The translations under genes were made by a program, and so were the position numbers. Shown in pieces: positions 1 through 8,805 of a DNA stretch of 64,000 bases. The notes below the pieces were generated by a model. The model saw only the letters and a list, made by a program, of their open reading frames with translations, made no database searches and was not told the origin of the DNA. Source of the stretch: Actinomycetes bacterium (GTDB lineage: Bacteria > Actinomycetota > Acidimicrobiia > Acidimicrobiales > RAAP-2); NCBI GenBank assembly GCA_021806045.1, contig JAJZDI010000001.1:8518-72517 (forward strand). Reading direction: 5' to 3'. Position 1 is the first letter of the stretch; each line of letters starts with the position of its first letter.

Positions 1-343
1 TGGGCTTGTTCAGCGTGATCGCTCCCGTCGAGCCGTGGAAGTGGGCGTCGCCGAAGGAGAACACCCCACCGTCGGATGCGACCAGCCAGTAGCCCCCGCC
101 GTCGGGGGTGGCGGCCATCCCGACGATCGGCTTGTTCAGCGTGATCGCTCCCGTCGAGCCGTGGAAGTGGGCGTCGCCGAAGGAGAACACCCCACCGTCG
201 GATGCGACCAGCCAGTAGCCCCCGCCGTCGGGGGTGGCGGCCATCCCGACGATGGGCTTGTTCAGCGTGATCGCTCCCGTCGAGCCGTGGAAGTGGGCGT
301 CGCCGAAGGAGAACACCCCACCGTCGGACGCGACCAGCCAGTA
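1..343. repeat. 126-bp tandem repeat array, at least 2.7 copies
   Basis: A unit beginning GTGATCGCTCCCGTCGAGCC recurs at 15, 141 and 267, an exact 126-bp period equal to 42 codons of the overlapping minus-strand gene. The copies are almost identical at the DNA level; the differences I see are single bases, for example gatcgg versus gatggg before the third copy. This points to recent duplication or gene-conversion homogenisation rather than old protein repeats. The array continues past the left edge. Confidence 0.9.
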
Positions 344-508
344 GTTGGACAGGGCCGCCGCAGTGACGTTTGGCCGGGCGGGCGCTTTTGCATACGCGGG
401 CGGTGTGTCGAGCGTCAACGCCCCCGCCGGTGAAACCTGGACCAGGAACGTAGCCAGTCCGATCGCTGCGGCCGCCATGAGCACGCCCGTGCGCCTGATG
501 CTCCCCAT
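1..508 (-). CDS. Secreted repeat protein ([19 protein letters not shown] repeats), partial at left edge
   Basis: The reading frame runs off the left edge, so only the N-terminal ~169 residues are visible. It starts at ATG 508 behind a GGAGG box. Residues 1-30 look like a signal peptide ([10 protein letters not shown], then an Ala-rich hydrophobic stretch ending SPAGA). From about residue 55 there is an array of 42-residue units reading [16 protein letters not shown], then [25 protein letters not shown]. Each unit carries the aromatic/Gly pattern of a beta-propeller-like blade. Similar repeats are common in acidimicrobial secreted proteins, often attached to a peptidase, esterase or other catalytic domain. 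No catalytic domain is visible here, so the function cannot be assigned. Confidence 0.8.
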   Translation of the reverse strand, partial: MGSIRRTGVLMAAAAIGLATFLVQVSPAGALTLDTPPAYAKAPARPNVTAAALSNYWLVASDGGVFSFGDAHFHGSTGAITLNKPIVGMAATPDGGGYWLVASDGGVFSFGDAHFHGSTGAITLNKPIVGMAATPDGGGYWLVASDGGVFSFGDAHFHGSTGAITLNKP

Positions 509-785
509 GTCGCCACCTCCGCCGTCTGTCAACGAGAAGGTAACAAGGCAACGTCCGTCGGTCTACTGGAACCCGCCAAGGGGGTCTGTGCCGCTGGGGG
601 CGGCCTGGTCCGGTCGCCGTGAACCCGAACCGCCGGTGCCGGCCGGTGACCGGCCGTAGCTTCCGGCTGGTGCGGGCCATCGACGCCTGCTGACGCGTGC
701 GGTCCGGCCAGAAGATCGGCACTGTGGTGGTCACCTCTGGTCCGAATCCGAGGGGTGACCAGCCAGCCAGGGAGGAGCCCGACCG
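509..785. other. Divergent intergenic region
   Basis: 277 bp between the minus-strand repeat protein and the plus-strand SRPBCC gene. It should hold promoters for both. The GGAGG ribosome site of the repeat protein lies just beyond 508 and a GGGAGGAG-like site lies just before 786. I see no convincing -35/-10 pair, hairpin or small gene. Confidence 0.5.
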
Positions 786-1445
786 ATGACGAGGAGTCGA
801 GGATGTCGATGGGTGGCAGCCGGCGTCGCCGTGGCAGCCGTCGGCGTCTACTGGCGGATCTTCACGCCCTGGCAGCAGCGGTGGGGTGCCACCGACGGCG
901 AGGTGGCGGGGCCGCTACCCGGCGACGACCTGGTTGCGGAACCCGCGGTGCAGACGACCCGGGCCATCAGCGTCGCCGCACCGGCCGCCGCCGTGTGGCC
1001 GTGGATCGCGCAACTCGGAGCTGACCGGGGCGGTTTCTACAGCTATGACTGGCTGGAGAACCTCTTCGGGCTGGGGATCCACAGCGCCGACCGGATCATC
1101 GAGAATTGGCAGACACGTCGTGTCGGGGACCTGGTCCATGGCGACGCCAAGGGGCGGAGCGGCTGGTATGTCATGGATGTGCGCCCCGACGACGTCCTCG
1201 TGCTGAAGATGGGCGACATGAAGCTCGGCCGGCCGGCGGAGCGCCACGAGGGCATCGGATGGGAGTTCCTCTGGACCTTCGCCGTGCGGGAGGAGGCGAA
1301 CGGCTCCACGCGGCTGGTGGTCCGCGAACGGGTGGGCTTCGCCAACAGCCGGGTGAAGCTCCTCCTGACGCCGCTCGGGCCGGTCGGTTTCGTCATGACC
1401 AGGAGGATGCTGGCGGGAGTCAAGTCCCGCGCCGAGTCGGCGTAG
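786..1445 (+). CDS. SRPBCC-fold protein (polyketide cyclase/dehydrase-like) with N-terminal membrane anchor
   Basis: 219 residues. Residues ~8-25 (WVAAGVAVAAVGVYW) form one hydrophobic segment, probably a membrane anchor. The rest has the SRPBCC pattern of an amphipathic N-terminal strand (TTRAISVAAPAAAVWPWIAQLG), a Gly/aromatic loop (DRGGFYSYDWLENLFG) and a C-terminal helix after a beta-sheet. SRPBCC domains bind hydrophobic ligands; no ligand can be read from the sequence. The start is supported by a purine-rich GGGAGGAG site upstream. The 3' end overlaps the converging DUF4389 gene by 26 bp. Confidence 0.7.
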   Translation: MTRSRGCRWVAAGVAVAAVGVYWRIFTPWQQRWGATDGEVAGPLPGDDLVAEPAVQTTRAISVAAPAAAVWPWIAQLGADRGGFYSYDWLENLFGLGIHSADRIIENWQTRRVGDLVHGDAKGRSGWYVMDVRPDDVLVLKMGDMKLGRPAERHEGIGWEFLWTFAVREEANGSTRLVVRERVGFANSRVKLLLTPLGPVGFVMTRRMLAGVKSRAESA

Positions 1446-2931
1446 CGGTACCACCCGCTCGGGCCGGCGGGGCGCCGGGCCGCCGGCTGGCGCGGATCAC
1501 CGGGATGACGACGAGTACGGCTCCGGCGACGAGCAGGATCCCGCCGAGGGCGAAGAACCCCCCGGCGATCCACCCGAGCGCGGGAATGGTCGCTCCCGCA
1601 GTGGCGGTGACCGACACGCCCGGGCTGGCGTCAGTGTTCATGACCACGACGGTCCAGTCGCCGCTGGTCGGCTTCCAGGCGAGGGTCTGGGTGCCCGGAC
1701 CGCTGGTCGAGGCCACCCAGATCGACGAGCTGGTCGGCGGAACCGGTGGGGCCCCGCCGCCCTGTTGGCGTTGGTCGACCGTGCCGCTCGCCCAGTCGGT
1801 GACCACGGCCCGTCCCACCCCGGCCAGGTAGGCGTCGGCCGAGCTGCGGGGAGCGATGCCGACGAAGACCTTCTGCGCCGGGTCGCGTGCTGTCACCACG
1901 AACCTGACCGTCCCGAGGACGGCTGAAGGAGCCACCACCTCGGAGGTCCCCAGGTCGATGCGCTCGCTGGTGATCGCGGGCGCCGGGGTGGTGAAGGTGC
2001 GGGGATCGCTGGTCAGGTACCCCGTACCGTCACGCTGGGTGTTGTTGAGCCAGGTGGCCCCGCCGCCCGCGGCCAGCAGCCCCACCGAGACCACCGCCAT
2101 GAGCGACCCGGCCACCACCGACACCACCCGCAGGGCCGTCCACCCCCGACCCGGAGCCGGCGGCGGTGCACCCGGGGCGGGAGGCGGTGATGCCGGGACC
2201 GGCGGGATCGCCTCCGGTGGTGCCGGCGTGGTCATGGCGCCCGCCGGTGAGGGGACCGTCATGGTGCCGCCGGCCTCGTGGCCGCCCATGTCGAGACGGA
2301 ACGGCGGGTACTGGTCGGTCATGAGGGCGGCGTACGCCGCCACACGGAGCACCCAGCGGTTCATTCCCAGGACGAAGTCGAAGATCTGGCGCGGGTAGCG
2401 GCCGGTGACGGTCAGCACCACCGCGGCGATCACCACCAGCAGCCCGATCAGCCCGCCACCCCAGCCGGCGGCGTTGCGGTCGGTCTCCCACGCCACCCAT
2501 GACCCGCCGCCGGCGAAGACGGCCACGACCAGGTAGTGGGGGATGGCCAGCAGCCACCACTTCACCAGCACCAGCCCGCGCGAGAGGTGATCGGGGTGCT
2601 CGACGGTCAGGTGGGCCGGGTAGTCGGCCACCTCGGCGAGCGTGAACGGCGGATAGCGGTCCGTGCCGAGCGCCCCGTAGCTGTAGTAGGCCACCCGCCA
2701 GCTCCAGCGCAGCACCCCCACGTTGAACTCGAACATCGACGCGGGGTAGCGGCTGGTGAACACGATGGCGAAGAACGCGGCGACGCTCACCACCACGAAC
2801 GCCACCCACAAGAAGAACAGCACCACATAGTGCGGGATGGCCAGCAACCACTTCACCAGCCACAACCAGCGGCTCAACCCCTGATCCAGCGTGGCGTCCA
2901 CCCGCACCGGGTATACGGAGCCCAACGACAC
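1420..2931 (-). CDS. DUF4389-containing membrane protein with two repeat halves and C-terminal extracytoplasmic region
   Basis: 503 residues, GTG start at 2931 preceded by GGAGG. Two DUF4389-like halves are visible: residues ~1-110 (LSRWLWLVKWLLAIPHYVVL, later SRYPASMFEFNVGVLRW) and ~118-220 (VKWWLLAIPHYLVV, later GRYPRQIFDFVLGMNRW). Each has hydrophobic helices followed by the conserved RYP...FDF/MNRW pattern and YPPF. A Pro/Ala-rich linker, a single transmembrane segment and an extracytoplasmic beta-rich region follow, then a last helix and a basic tail. DUF4389 has no established biochemical role. It is probably a monocistronic envelope protein. Confidence 0.8.
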   Translation of the reverse strand: MSLGSVYPVRVDATLDQGLSRWLWLVKWLLAIPHYVVLFFLWVAFVVVSVAAFFAIVFTSRYPASMFEFNVGVLRWSWRVAYYSYGALGTDRYPPFTLAEVADYPAHLTVEHPDHLSRGLVLVKWWLLAIPHYLVVAVFAGGGSWVAWETDRNAAGWGGGLIGLLVVIAAVVLTVTGRYPRQIFDFVLGMNRWVLRVAAYAALMTDQYPPFRLDMGGHEAGGTMTVPSPAGAMTTPAPPEAIPPVPASPPPAPGAPPPAPGRGWTALRVVSVVAGSLMAVVSVGLLAAGGGATWLNNTQRDGTGYLTSDPRTFTTPAPAITSERIDLGTSEVVAPSAVLGTVRFVVTARDPAQKVFVGIAPRSSADAYLAGVGRAVVTDWASGTVDQRQQGGGAPPVPPTSSSIWVASTSGPGTQTLAWKPTSGDWTVVVMNTDASPGVSVTATAGATIPALGWIAGGFFALGGILLVAGAVLVVIPVIRASRRPGAPPARAGGTATPTRRGT

Positions 2932-3427
2932 GATCGTCCACCTCCAAGACCACGAGGCCAGAGGCCATCATCACCCGGCCGCTCCCCGTCGGCCAGGGTC
3001 GCAGGTCATCTCCGGGGGACAGGTGAGACGCAGACCGAAGGCAGCGAACTGCCCGTATCGAGTGGCGCTGCCGATCCCGGGCCCGTCACGTCGCAGACGG
3101 TACGAGCTGGCGGTCGTCGTCATGGTGGGGACCGGTGGGGGCATCGAGTTCGTCTGCTGCGCCCGACCGCGCTTCTCGAGTGCAGCCTTCAGGGCAGCGA
3201 AGTGCCAGCAGCTGGCAGAGCTGCTGCAGTCCGCAGTCGTCGGCCTCGCTCTGGACGGGGGTGACGCGGCCTGACGCCGTCCGCCCCGCTCCCGGCTCCG
3301 GGTCCGGGCACCCCGCGCGACAGCAACGGCACGTCGCACTGCATGGCCTGGATCCCGCGGGTGGCCCGGAGGCTCCACCGACGATCGGCACCGTCTCCCA
3401 ATCGGTGCGTAGGCCGCATCCGGCCCT
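2932..3427. other. Intergenic region without recognisable gene
   Basis: 496 bp between two minus-strand genes. Open frames exist on both strands, but their products are Arg/Pro/Ser-rich compositional artefacts without family motifs or good ribosome sites. The region presumably carries the promoter of the DUF4389 gene next to 2931 and the tail of the nitronate monooxygenase transcript. I see no tRNA, strong hairpin or repeat. Confidence 0.4.
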
Positions 3428-4384
3428 TCACCATCGGCGAAGCAGCGCCTCCGCACCCTCGGTCATCTCGATGACGACCTCGTCGGCGGCGCGTTCCTGC
3501 GACAGGGAGCCCACCCCTTGGCCGGCGTAGATGAACGCCGTGTCGTAGTCGCCCGCCTCCCTCGCCCGGGCGACCCGTGCCCCCTCGTCGGGTGCTCCCG
3601 CCAGCTCGTCCTCCCGGCCGTGCCACCGATCCGCGAAGGCGTTGACGAGGGCTCGCCCCCGGTACTCGGGCGGCCACGGTATGCCCTGAGCAACGTCGAA
3701 CACGCGCGTCGATCTCGTGTCCAGTTCGGTCGCGTCGAGGAGGCGCCGGCGTGCTGCAGGTGGTGTGAGGGCCTCGCTGGAGGCCAGGAAGGCCGTGCCG
3801 ATCCATGCGCCGTCCGCACCGGCGGCCAGCACGGCGGCGAGACCACGGGCGGTTGCGATCCCACCGGCGGCGAGCACGATGGCCTCGCCGCCTACGGCGT
3901 CGAGGACCCCTTGGAGGAGTGGGAGGGTGGCAACGCGGTCGTCCCCGTGGCCACCGCCCTCACCGCCCCGGGCGACGATCACGTCGATGCCATCGTCGAG
4001 CGCGGCCCTGGCGCCGGCGACGTCGCCGACCTGGGTGGCGATGGCGATCCCGGCCTGGTGGAGCGGGTCGACCGCCGGGCGATAGTCACCGAAGCTGACC
4101 GAGACCAGCACGGGCCCGGCGGCGATGGCGGCGTCAAGCTGGTCGGGACGGTGCTCGAGGTTCCAGGCCATGAGCCCGATGCCGAACCGGTCCGTCGCGT
4201 TCCGGACGTCGGCCGCCGCGTCGGCGATCCAGCGCGGCTCGGCGGCCGATCCCGCCCCGATCATCCCCAGCCCGCCGGCCGACGACACGGCCGAGGCGAG
4301 CGCCGCTCCTCCCGGTCCCGCCATGGGTGCACCGATGATCGGGGCCTCCAGGGAGAACCGTTCCGTCAGCGTCGTGCGCAGCAT
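3428..4384 (-). CDS. Nitronate monooxygenase-like FMN-dependent enzyme
   Basis: 318 residues from ATG 4384, chosen because AAGGAGG sits six bases upstream; a 13-codon longer frame lacks such a site. The protein is a TIM barrel of the 2-nitropropane dioxygenase/enoyl-ACP reductase II-like group. It shows N-terminal FSLEAPIIGAPMAGPGGAALASAVSSAGGLGMIG, the VIVARGGEGGGHGD loop that binds FMN phosphate, LAAGGIATARGLAAVLAAGADGAWIGTAFLAS, and a C-terminal GQGVG segment. The family oxidises alkyl nitronates, but many members act on unidentified substrates. It is transcribed alone, divergent from the SLOG gene. Confidence 0.85.
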   Translation of the reverse strand: MLRTTLTERFSLEAPIIGAPMAGPGGAALASAVSSAGGLGMIGAGSAAEPRWIADAAADVRNATDRFGIGLMAWNLEHRPDQLDAAIAAGPVLVSVSFGDYRPAVDPLHQAGIAIATQVGDVAGARAALDDGIDVIVARGGEGGGHGDDRVATLPLLQGVLDAVGGEAIVLAAGGIATARGLAAVLAAGADGAWIGTAFLASSEALTPPAARRRLLDATELDTRSTRVFDVAQGIPWPPEYRGRALVNAFADRWHGREDELAGAPDEGARVARAREAGDYDTAFIYAGQGVGSLSQERAADEVVIEMTEGAEALLRRW

Positions 4385-4669
4385 CGTCGCCTCCTTGTCC
4401 AGCGTATGGAGCAAGGCTCCCATGCCCGTGAGGGTCGGGCACGGGGCGGATGTGGCACCCGCGCGCAGCTGCGATCCGTTTGCCAGGAGCGGGACGATGT
4501 CGCTGGAACGCCAACTGCGTCGCCGTCGCCGTCACCGGAGCCGGTGGCCCACCTCATGGTGGGCCGGCCTCGCAACCCCGCCACGTGACGGGCCCCGATC
4601 GCGGTGGGAGCGCCTGCGTGCCGCCACTGCGGCAGTCGAGCGTCACACCCCGATGCGATCCTGCTGCCG
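4385..4669. other. Divergent intergenic region
   Basis: 285 bp between the nitronate monooxygenase (minus) and the SLOG gene (plus). It carries the AAGGAGG ribosome site of the former. I see no clear promoter hexamers or operator. The SLOG frame is open back to a GTG at 4604, so part of this interval could be coding. Confidence 0.4.
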
Positions 4670-5254
4670 ATGGCCGTCACCCTGGGGGCACCTCCCGCCC
4701 GGAAGCGAGGCCCGGCCCGCAGCCGGCAGTTCGGGGTCGTCGTCTCGGGCGCGTTGACCGGCGTGCACGCGGGGCTCGTCCACTTCTACCTCGACGAGCT
4801 CTACCGCTCATGCCTCGAGGACCGCGAGACCATGGTCGTCCTCGAGGGCGGTCGCTCCGGGGCCGATCGCGCTGCGCAGCTGTGGGTGCGGGCGCACCAC
4901 CGCGAGGTCGGCCACGTGCAGATCGCACCCGACTGGCGGAGCTACGGGCGTTCAGCCGAGGGCATCGCCAACCAGATGCTGCTCGATGCGGTGGCGCCCG
5001 TCGCCGTCCTGGTGTTCTGCCGGTCGATGCGGCGGAGCTACCGGGTACGTGATCTCGTCGCACGCGCCGAGGCCGCGTCGATCCCCTACCTGATCATCGG
5101 CAGCATGCCCCCCGAGGTCGCCCGTTTCATGCCCGATCCGGCGCCGGGCGCGACCCGCCACCACCAGGGCGTGCTGTTCGATGGCTACGGCACCCCGTCG
5201 GCGACCTGGCGGCGGCGCATGGACCGGGCCGCCTGCTCGCTGTTCCGCGACTGA
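4670..5254 (+). CDS. DUF2493/YspA-like SLOG-fold protein
   Basis: About 194 residues from ATG 4670; the frame extends to GTG 4604 and neither start has a strong ribosome site. The core matches the cpYpsA/DUF2493 SLOG pattern: a first strand FGVVVSGALTG, then MVVLEGGRSGADRAAQLWV (the GGxxGADxxA nucleotide loop), a strand-helix with DWRSYGRSAEGIANQMLL, then PVAVLVFCRS and a final IPYLIIG strand. SLOG proteins bind nucleotides or their derivatives and appear in stress and phage-defence settings. No partner gene is adjacent, so no defence role can be claimed. The tail is basic and Arg-rich. Confidence 0.65.
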   Translation: MAVTLGAPPARKRGPARSRQFGVVVSGALTGVHAGLVHFYLDELYRSCLEDRETMVVLEGGRSGADRAAQLWVRAHHREVGHVQIAPDWRSYGRSAEGIANQMLLDAVAPVAVLVFCRSMRRSYRVRDLVARAEAASIPYLIIGSMPPEVARFMPDPAPGATRHHQGVLFDGYGTPSATWRRRMDRAACSLFRD

Positions 5255-5268
5255 CCGGGTTCCGTGGG

Positions 5269-6570
5269 TCAGGGAGTCCAGGCCACGCCGTCGGGCCGGG
5301 GTGCCTGGTACGCGCCGTCGTAGCCGCTGACCATGATGACCTGGCTGCCCGTCCACACCAGGTCGGGGTTGTCGCGTGCGGTGGCGACCGCCGTTCCTGA
5401 CGGTGGGAGGTGCGCGGCCAGAGCCGGTGCGGGTGCCACCGCCGCCCACGTGTTGGACGCCGGATCGAAGGTGGCAACCGCTCCCGACAGGTTGGCCACG
5501 GCTGACGCACTCGGGACATCGAGCTGCCCACCGGCGACGAAGACGGTGCTGCCGGTCCACACGGCGGCCGCGTCCGTGGTGGGAGGCAGCACGGACCGCG
5601 CCATCGCGGTCCACCGGTTGGTGGACGGGTCGTACATGGCGCCGGTGGCGAGCGGCGTGGTGCCGCTGACGCCACCCCAGACGACCAGGTCCGTGCCGGT
5701 CCAGGCGGCAGCGGCCCCGACGCCCAGTGGGGTGGGCGGCGCCGGCAGTGCCGTCCACCGGTTGGTCGCCGGGTCGTACGCGGCGCCGTCCGACATGGGA
5801 GCGGCCGAGCCGCCGGTGTTCGATCGCCACACGAGCAGCTCGGAACCGGCCCACACGGCGCCGGTACCGCCGGATGCGACGCCGCTGATGGTTTCGGGTG
5901 CGGGCATGCCCGACGGTGGTAGGACCTTCCAGGCGTTGGATGTCGGGTTGTAGGACAAGAACGTCTCGTGACCCGTGGGATCGGACGACCATGCGAGCAC
6001 CTGGCTCCCGGTCCAGACCGCGCCCCCGCCGCTGGTGACTACGAACGGTTCGGGCATGGCGGCGATGGCGTGCCACCGGTTGGTCGCCGGGTCGTAGGCG
6101 GCGGCGTCGGTGAGGGGATGCATGGGCGGGCCACCCGTGGCACTGCCGGTGCCCCCGAAGGCGATGACCTCGTCGCCCGTCCACACCATGCCAGGGTCGT
6201 TGCGGGGCCAGAGGGGAGTGGTGGCGGTCGCCTTCCACGTGCCCGTCGCCGGCACGTAGGCGTCCAACTGGACGTCACCGGCGCCGGCACAGCAGCCGTT
6301 GTGGTCGACCATGACCTCGGAGCCGGTCCACACGGCGATGCTCCCCGGCGTCTTCTGCCCCAGCGTGTCGGCGGGGATCAGCGACCACGTGGCCGGTGGG
6401 AGGGTCGTCGACGGCGCCGGATGCTGCGCGTTCGTGATGTTGGTGCCGCCCGTCGTCGAGGTTGCCGACGTCGCCGAACTGCAGGACCCGGCCAACCCGG
6501 CAACCACCACGAGGCAGGCGACCGCCGCCGTCCGGCACCGAAACTGGGATCGACGCAGGAAACGGGCCAT
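5269..6570 (-). CDS. Kelch/galactose-oxidase-like beta-propeller lipoprotein
   Basis: 433 residues from ATG 6570, which has AGAGGA six bases upstream; the open frame extends far upstream but overlaps the divergent exporter gene. Residues 1-30 are a lipoprotein signal (FRCRTAAVACLVVVAGLAGSC) with a lipobox ending LAGSC, followed by a Ser/Thr linker. At least six units of WTGxxxxxxGG followed about 25 residues later by YDPATNRW-type motifs indicate a six- or seven-bladed propeller. Such surface lipoproteins usually bind ligands or scaffold other proteins. No catalytic Cys-Tyr signature of galactose oxidase is evident. Confidence 0.8.
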   Translation of the reverse strand: MARFLRRSQFRCRTAAVACLVVVAGLAGSCSSATSATSTTGGTNITNAQHPAPSTTLPPATWSLIPADTLGQKTPGSIAVWTGSEVMVDHNGCCAGAGDVQLDAYVPATGTWKATATTPLWPRNDPGMVWTGDEVIAFGGTGSATGGPPMHPLTDAAAYDPATNRWHAIAAMPEPFVVTSGGGAVWTGSQVLAWSSDPTGHETFLSYNPTSNAWKVLPPSGMPAPETISGVASGGTGAVWAGSELLVWRSNTGGSAAPMSDGAAYDPATNRWTALPAPPTPLGVGAAAAWTGTDLVVWGGVSGTTPLATGAMYDPSTNRWTAMARSVLPPTTDAAAVWTGSTVFVAGGQLDVPSASAVANLSGAVATFDPASNTWAAVAPAPALAAHLPPSGTAVATARDNPDLVWTGSQVIMVSGYDGAYQAPRPDGVAWTP

Positions 6571-6768
6571 CTCGTTCCTCTGATCAAAGCGAAGCAGGCG
6601 TCCCGAGAGCACCTCGGCCAACCCGCCAAGCGGTGAGCCTAGCGAGCACCCCCGGCTCCGGGTGCCCCCGACACCCGACACCCGAGCGTGGCACTTCCCG
6701 GACCCGCCGCCCCGGGTCGGGCCGTTCGACCCTGTCCTCGCGACCGACGGGGAGTCGACGATGGGGGT

Positions 6769-7845
6769 ATGGCCGTCGGAAGGATGCACGCCCGGCGGGC
6801 TGGTCGCGAGCCGGCCCGGACGGGCATCGGACCGGTGCCGATCGAGGCATCCGTGCCGACGATCCCCGAGCCGGCCGTCGCCGTCCAGCACCTGCGCAAG
6901 CGCTTCGGCGACTTCGACGCCGTCCGCGACGTCAGCTTCGAGGTGGCCGCCGGTGAGACGTTCGGCCTCCTCGGGCCCAACGGCGCCGGCAAGACGACGA
7001 CCGTCTCGATGCTCTCCACCCTCCTGGCACCGACCAGCGGGCGGGCCAAGGTGGCCGGCGCTGACGTCGTCACCGAGCGGGGCAGGGTCCGCAGCCGCAT
7101 CGGCCTCGTGTTCCAGGACCCGACCCTCGACGAGTACCTGACGGCCGAGGAGAACCTGCGCTTCCACGCCGAGCTCTACGGCGTGCCTGCCGCCACCCTC
7201 GACGCACGGTTGGACCAGATCCTCGACATGGTCGAGTTGAGCGACCGTCGCCACGACGTGGTCCAGAACTTCTCGGGAGGGATGCGCCGCCGGCTCGAGA
7301 TCGGCCGGGGGCTGATCCACTCCCCCCGGGTGCTCTTCCTCGACGAGCCCACGGTCGGGCTGGACCCCCAGACCCGCGCCCACATCTGGACCTACATCGA
7401 GAGCCTGCGTCAGTCCGAGCAGATCACCATCCTGCTCACGACCCACTACATGGACGAGGCTGAGCACTGCGACCGGATCGCCATCATCGACAACGGCGAG
7501 ATCGTGACCCTCGACTCGCCGGACGCCCTCAAGGCGAGGGTCGGCCGTGACCGCCTCGAGATCGCCGTCCCCGACCCGGAGGCGGCCATCGCCGCGCTCG
7601 GTGAGCGGTTCGGCATCGAGGCCACGGTGTCCGAGGGCATGGTCGCCTTCTATGTGTCGCACGGCGAGGAGTTCGTCCCCCGGCTGTTCGCCGAGAGCGG
7701 TCTCACCATCCATTCGGTGCGGATGTCACGCCCCACCCTCGACGACGTCTTCATGGCCTACACCGGCCGCACCATCCGCGACGCCGAGGCCTCGGCCTCC
7801 GACCACCTGCGGGAGAGCGCCCGCAGGTTCGCCCGGAGGCGGTGA
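6769..7845 (+). CDS. ABC exporter ATP-binding protein, DrrA-type
   Basis: 358 residues if translated from ATG 6769 (preceded by GGGGGT); GTG 6853 would also leave an intact domain. Walker A is GPNGAGKTT, the Q-loop lies in LVFQDPTLDEYLTAEENL, the signature is FSGGMRRRLEIGRGL and Walker B is VLFLDEPTVGLDP, followed by the switch His in LTTHYMDEAEHCDR. The C-terminal ~80 residues match the DrrA-specific domain ending RPTLDDVFMAYTGR. The family powers export of drugs or lipids. The stop overlaps the permease start, so the two are co-translated. Confidence 0.9.
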   Translation: MAVGRMHARRAGREPARTGIGPVPIEASVPTIPEPAVAVQHLRKRFGDFDAVRDVSFEVAAGETFGLLGPNGAGKTTTVSMLSTLLAPTSGRAKVAGADVVTERGRVRSRIGLVFQDPTLDEYLTAEENLRFHAELYGVPAATLDARLDQILDMVELSDRRHDVVQNFSGGMRRRLEIGRGLIHSPRVLFLDEPTVGLDPQTRAHIWTYIESLRQSEQITILLTTHYMDEAEHCDRIAIIDNGEIVTLDSPDALKARVGRDRLEIAVPDPEAAIAALGERFGIEATVSEGMVAFYVSHGEEFVPRLFAESGLTIHSVRMSRPTLDDVFMAYTGRTIRDAEASASDHLRESARRFARRR

Positions 7846-8708
7846 TGGCCGCCGCCGCCGGCCTCCACGCGGTCTTGCCGGTGCGTGAGGCCGGCGGCAC
7901 GCTGGCCACCGACCTCCGGGGCGTGCGAGTGGTGTGGCGGCGGGAGCTCATCCGCTTCGCCCGGGACCGGCTCCGCATCGTGACCTCCCTCGTCCAGCCG
8001 GTCCTCTTCCTCCTGATCCTCGGCGAAGGGCTGTCGGTCATCGCCCGGACCCCGCCCGGGGTCAGTTTCAAGACGTTCATGTTCCCCGGCATCGTCGGGA
8101 TGACGGTCCTCTTCACCTCCGTCTTCTCGGCCATGTCCATCGTCTGGGACCGGGAGTTCGGCTTCCTGCGGGAGATGCTGGTGGCGCCGGTCGATCGGTG
8201 GGCGATCGTGCTCGGCAAGTGCCTCGGCGGCATGACGGTCGCCACCCTCCAGGGGGTCATCTTCCTCGCCCTGGCCGGGGCGGCCGACGTCCCCTACGAC
8301 CCCCTCATGCTGCTCGAGCTGGTGGCGATCATGGCCCTGATGGCATTCGCGCTCACCGCGTTCGGAGTGCTGCTCGCCTCGCGCATCCAGCAGATGCAGT
8401 CCTTCTCGGTGATGGTGCAGTTCTTCGTCATGCCCATGTTCTTCCTGTCCGGCGCGGTGTTCCCACTGGTGGGGCTTCCGTCGTGGCTCAACGCCCTCAC
8501 CAAGATCGACCCCCTCACCTACGCCGTCGACCCGCTGCGACACATCGTGTTCGAGCACCTCACCGTGCCGGCGGCCGCCCTCGCCTCGCTCGATCCCGGT
8601 GTGAGCTGGAACGGATGGCGGCTGCCGGTGGGCATGGAGCTCGGCATCGTGGCCGCCTGTGCCGTCCTCCTCCTCGGAGCGGCCATGGTCGCGTTCTCCC
8701 GGGAGTAG
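7842..8708 (+). CDS. ABC exporter permease, DrrB/ABC-2 type
   Basis: 288 residues. The ATG at 7842-region overlaps the TGA of the ATPase (GTGATGG), indicating translational coupling. A cytoplasmic N-terminus (VVWRRELIRFARDRLRIV) precedes six hydrophobic segments. The conserved ABC-2 EFGFLREMLVAPVDRW coupling motif sits at about residue 105, and FFLSGAVFPLVGLPSWLNALTKIDPLTYAVDPLR is typical of DrrB permeases. With the preceding ATPase it should form a half-transporter dimer exporting a hydrophobic compound, substrate unknown. Confidence 0.9.
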   Translation: MMAAAAGLHAVLPVREAGGTLATDLRGVRVVWRRELIRFARDRLRIVTSLVQPVLFLLILGEGLSVIARTPPGVSFKTFMFPGIVGMTVLFTSVFSAMSIVWDREFGFLREMLVAPVDRWAIVLGKCLGGMTVATLQGVIFLALAGAADVPYDPLMLLELVAIMALMAFALTAFGVLLASRIQQMQSFSVMVQFFVMPMFFLSGAVFPLVGLPSWLNALTKIDPLTYAVDPLRHIVFEHLTVPAAALASLDPGVSWNGWRLPVGMELGIVAACAVLLLGAAMVAFSRE

Positions 8709-8805
8709 CTGGGGCGACGGCTCCCGCAACGGCTCCCGCCCACATGCCATCCCGCCGGTGCCGGTAGCGGCCGGCGGTGCCGGGAGCTCAGCCGGGCCGC
8801 CCGGG

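Noticed and set aside
1-343. Periodic repeats as a CRISPR array
   Set aside because: The 126-bp unit has no alternating spacers and is an in-frame 42-codon protein repeat.
2971-3456. Arg/Ser-rich minus-strand frames in the 2932-3427 gap
   Set aside because: They lack ribosome sites and family motifs and overlap the end of the nitronate monooxygenase gene; high GC makes such open frames common.
3518-4588. Long plus-strand reading frame opposite the nitronate monooxygenase
   Set aside because: It is the complementary-strand shadow of a well-supported gene and has no family motif.
4670-5254. Part of an antiphage defence system
   Set aside because: The SLOG domain alone is not enough and no effector or defence gene is adjacent.
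6571-7713. N-terminal extension of the kelch lipoprotein into the exporter gene
   Set aside because: A signal peptide and AGAGGA-supported ATG at 6570 fit much better; the extension is the shadow of the DrrA gene.
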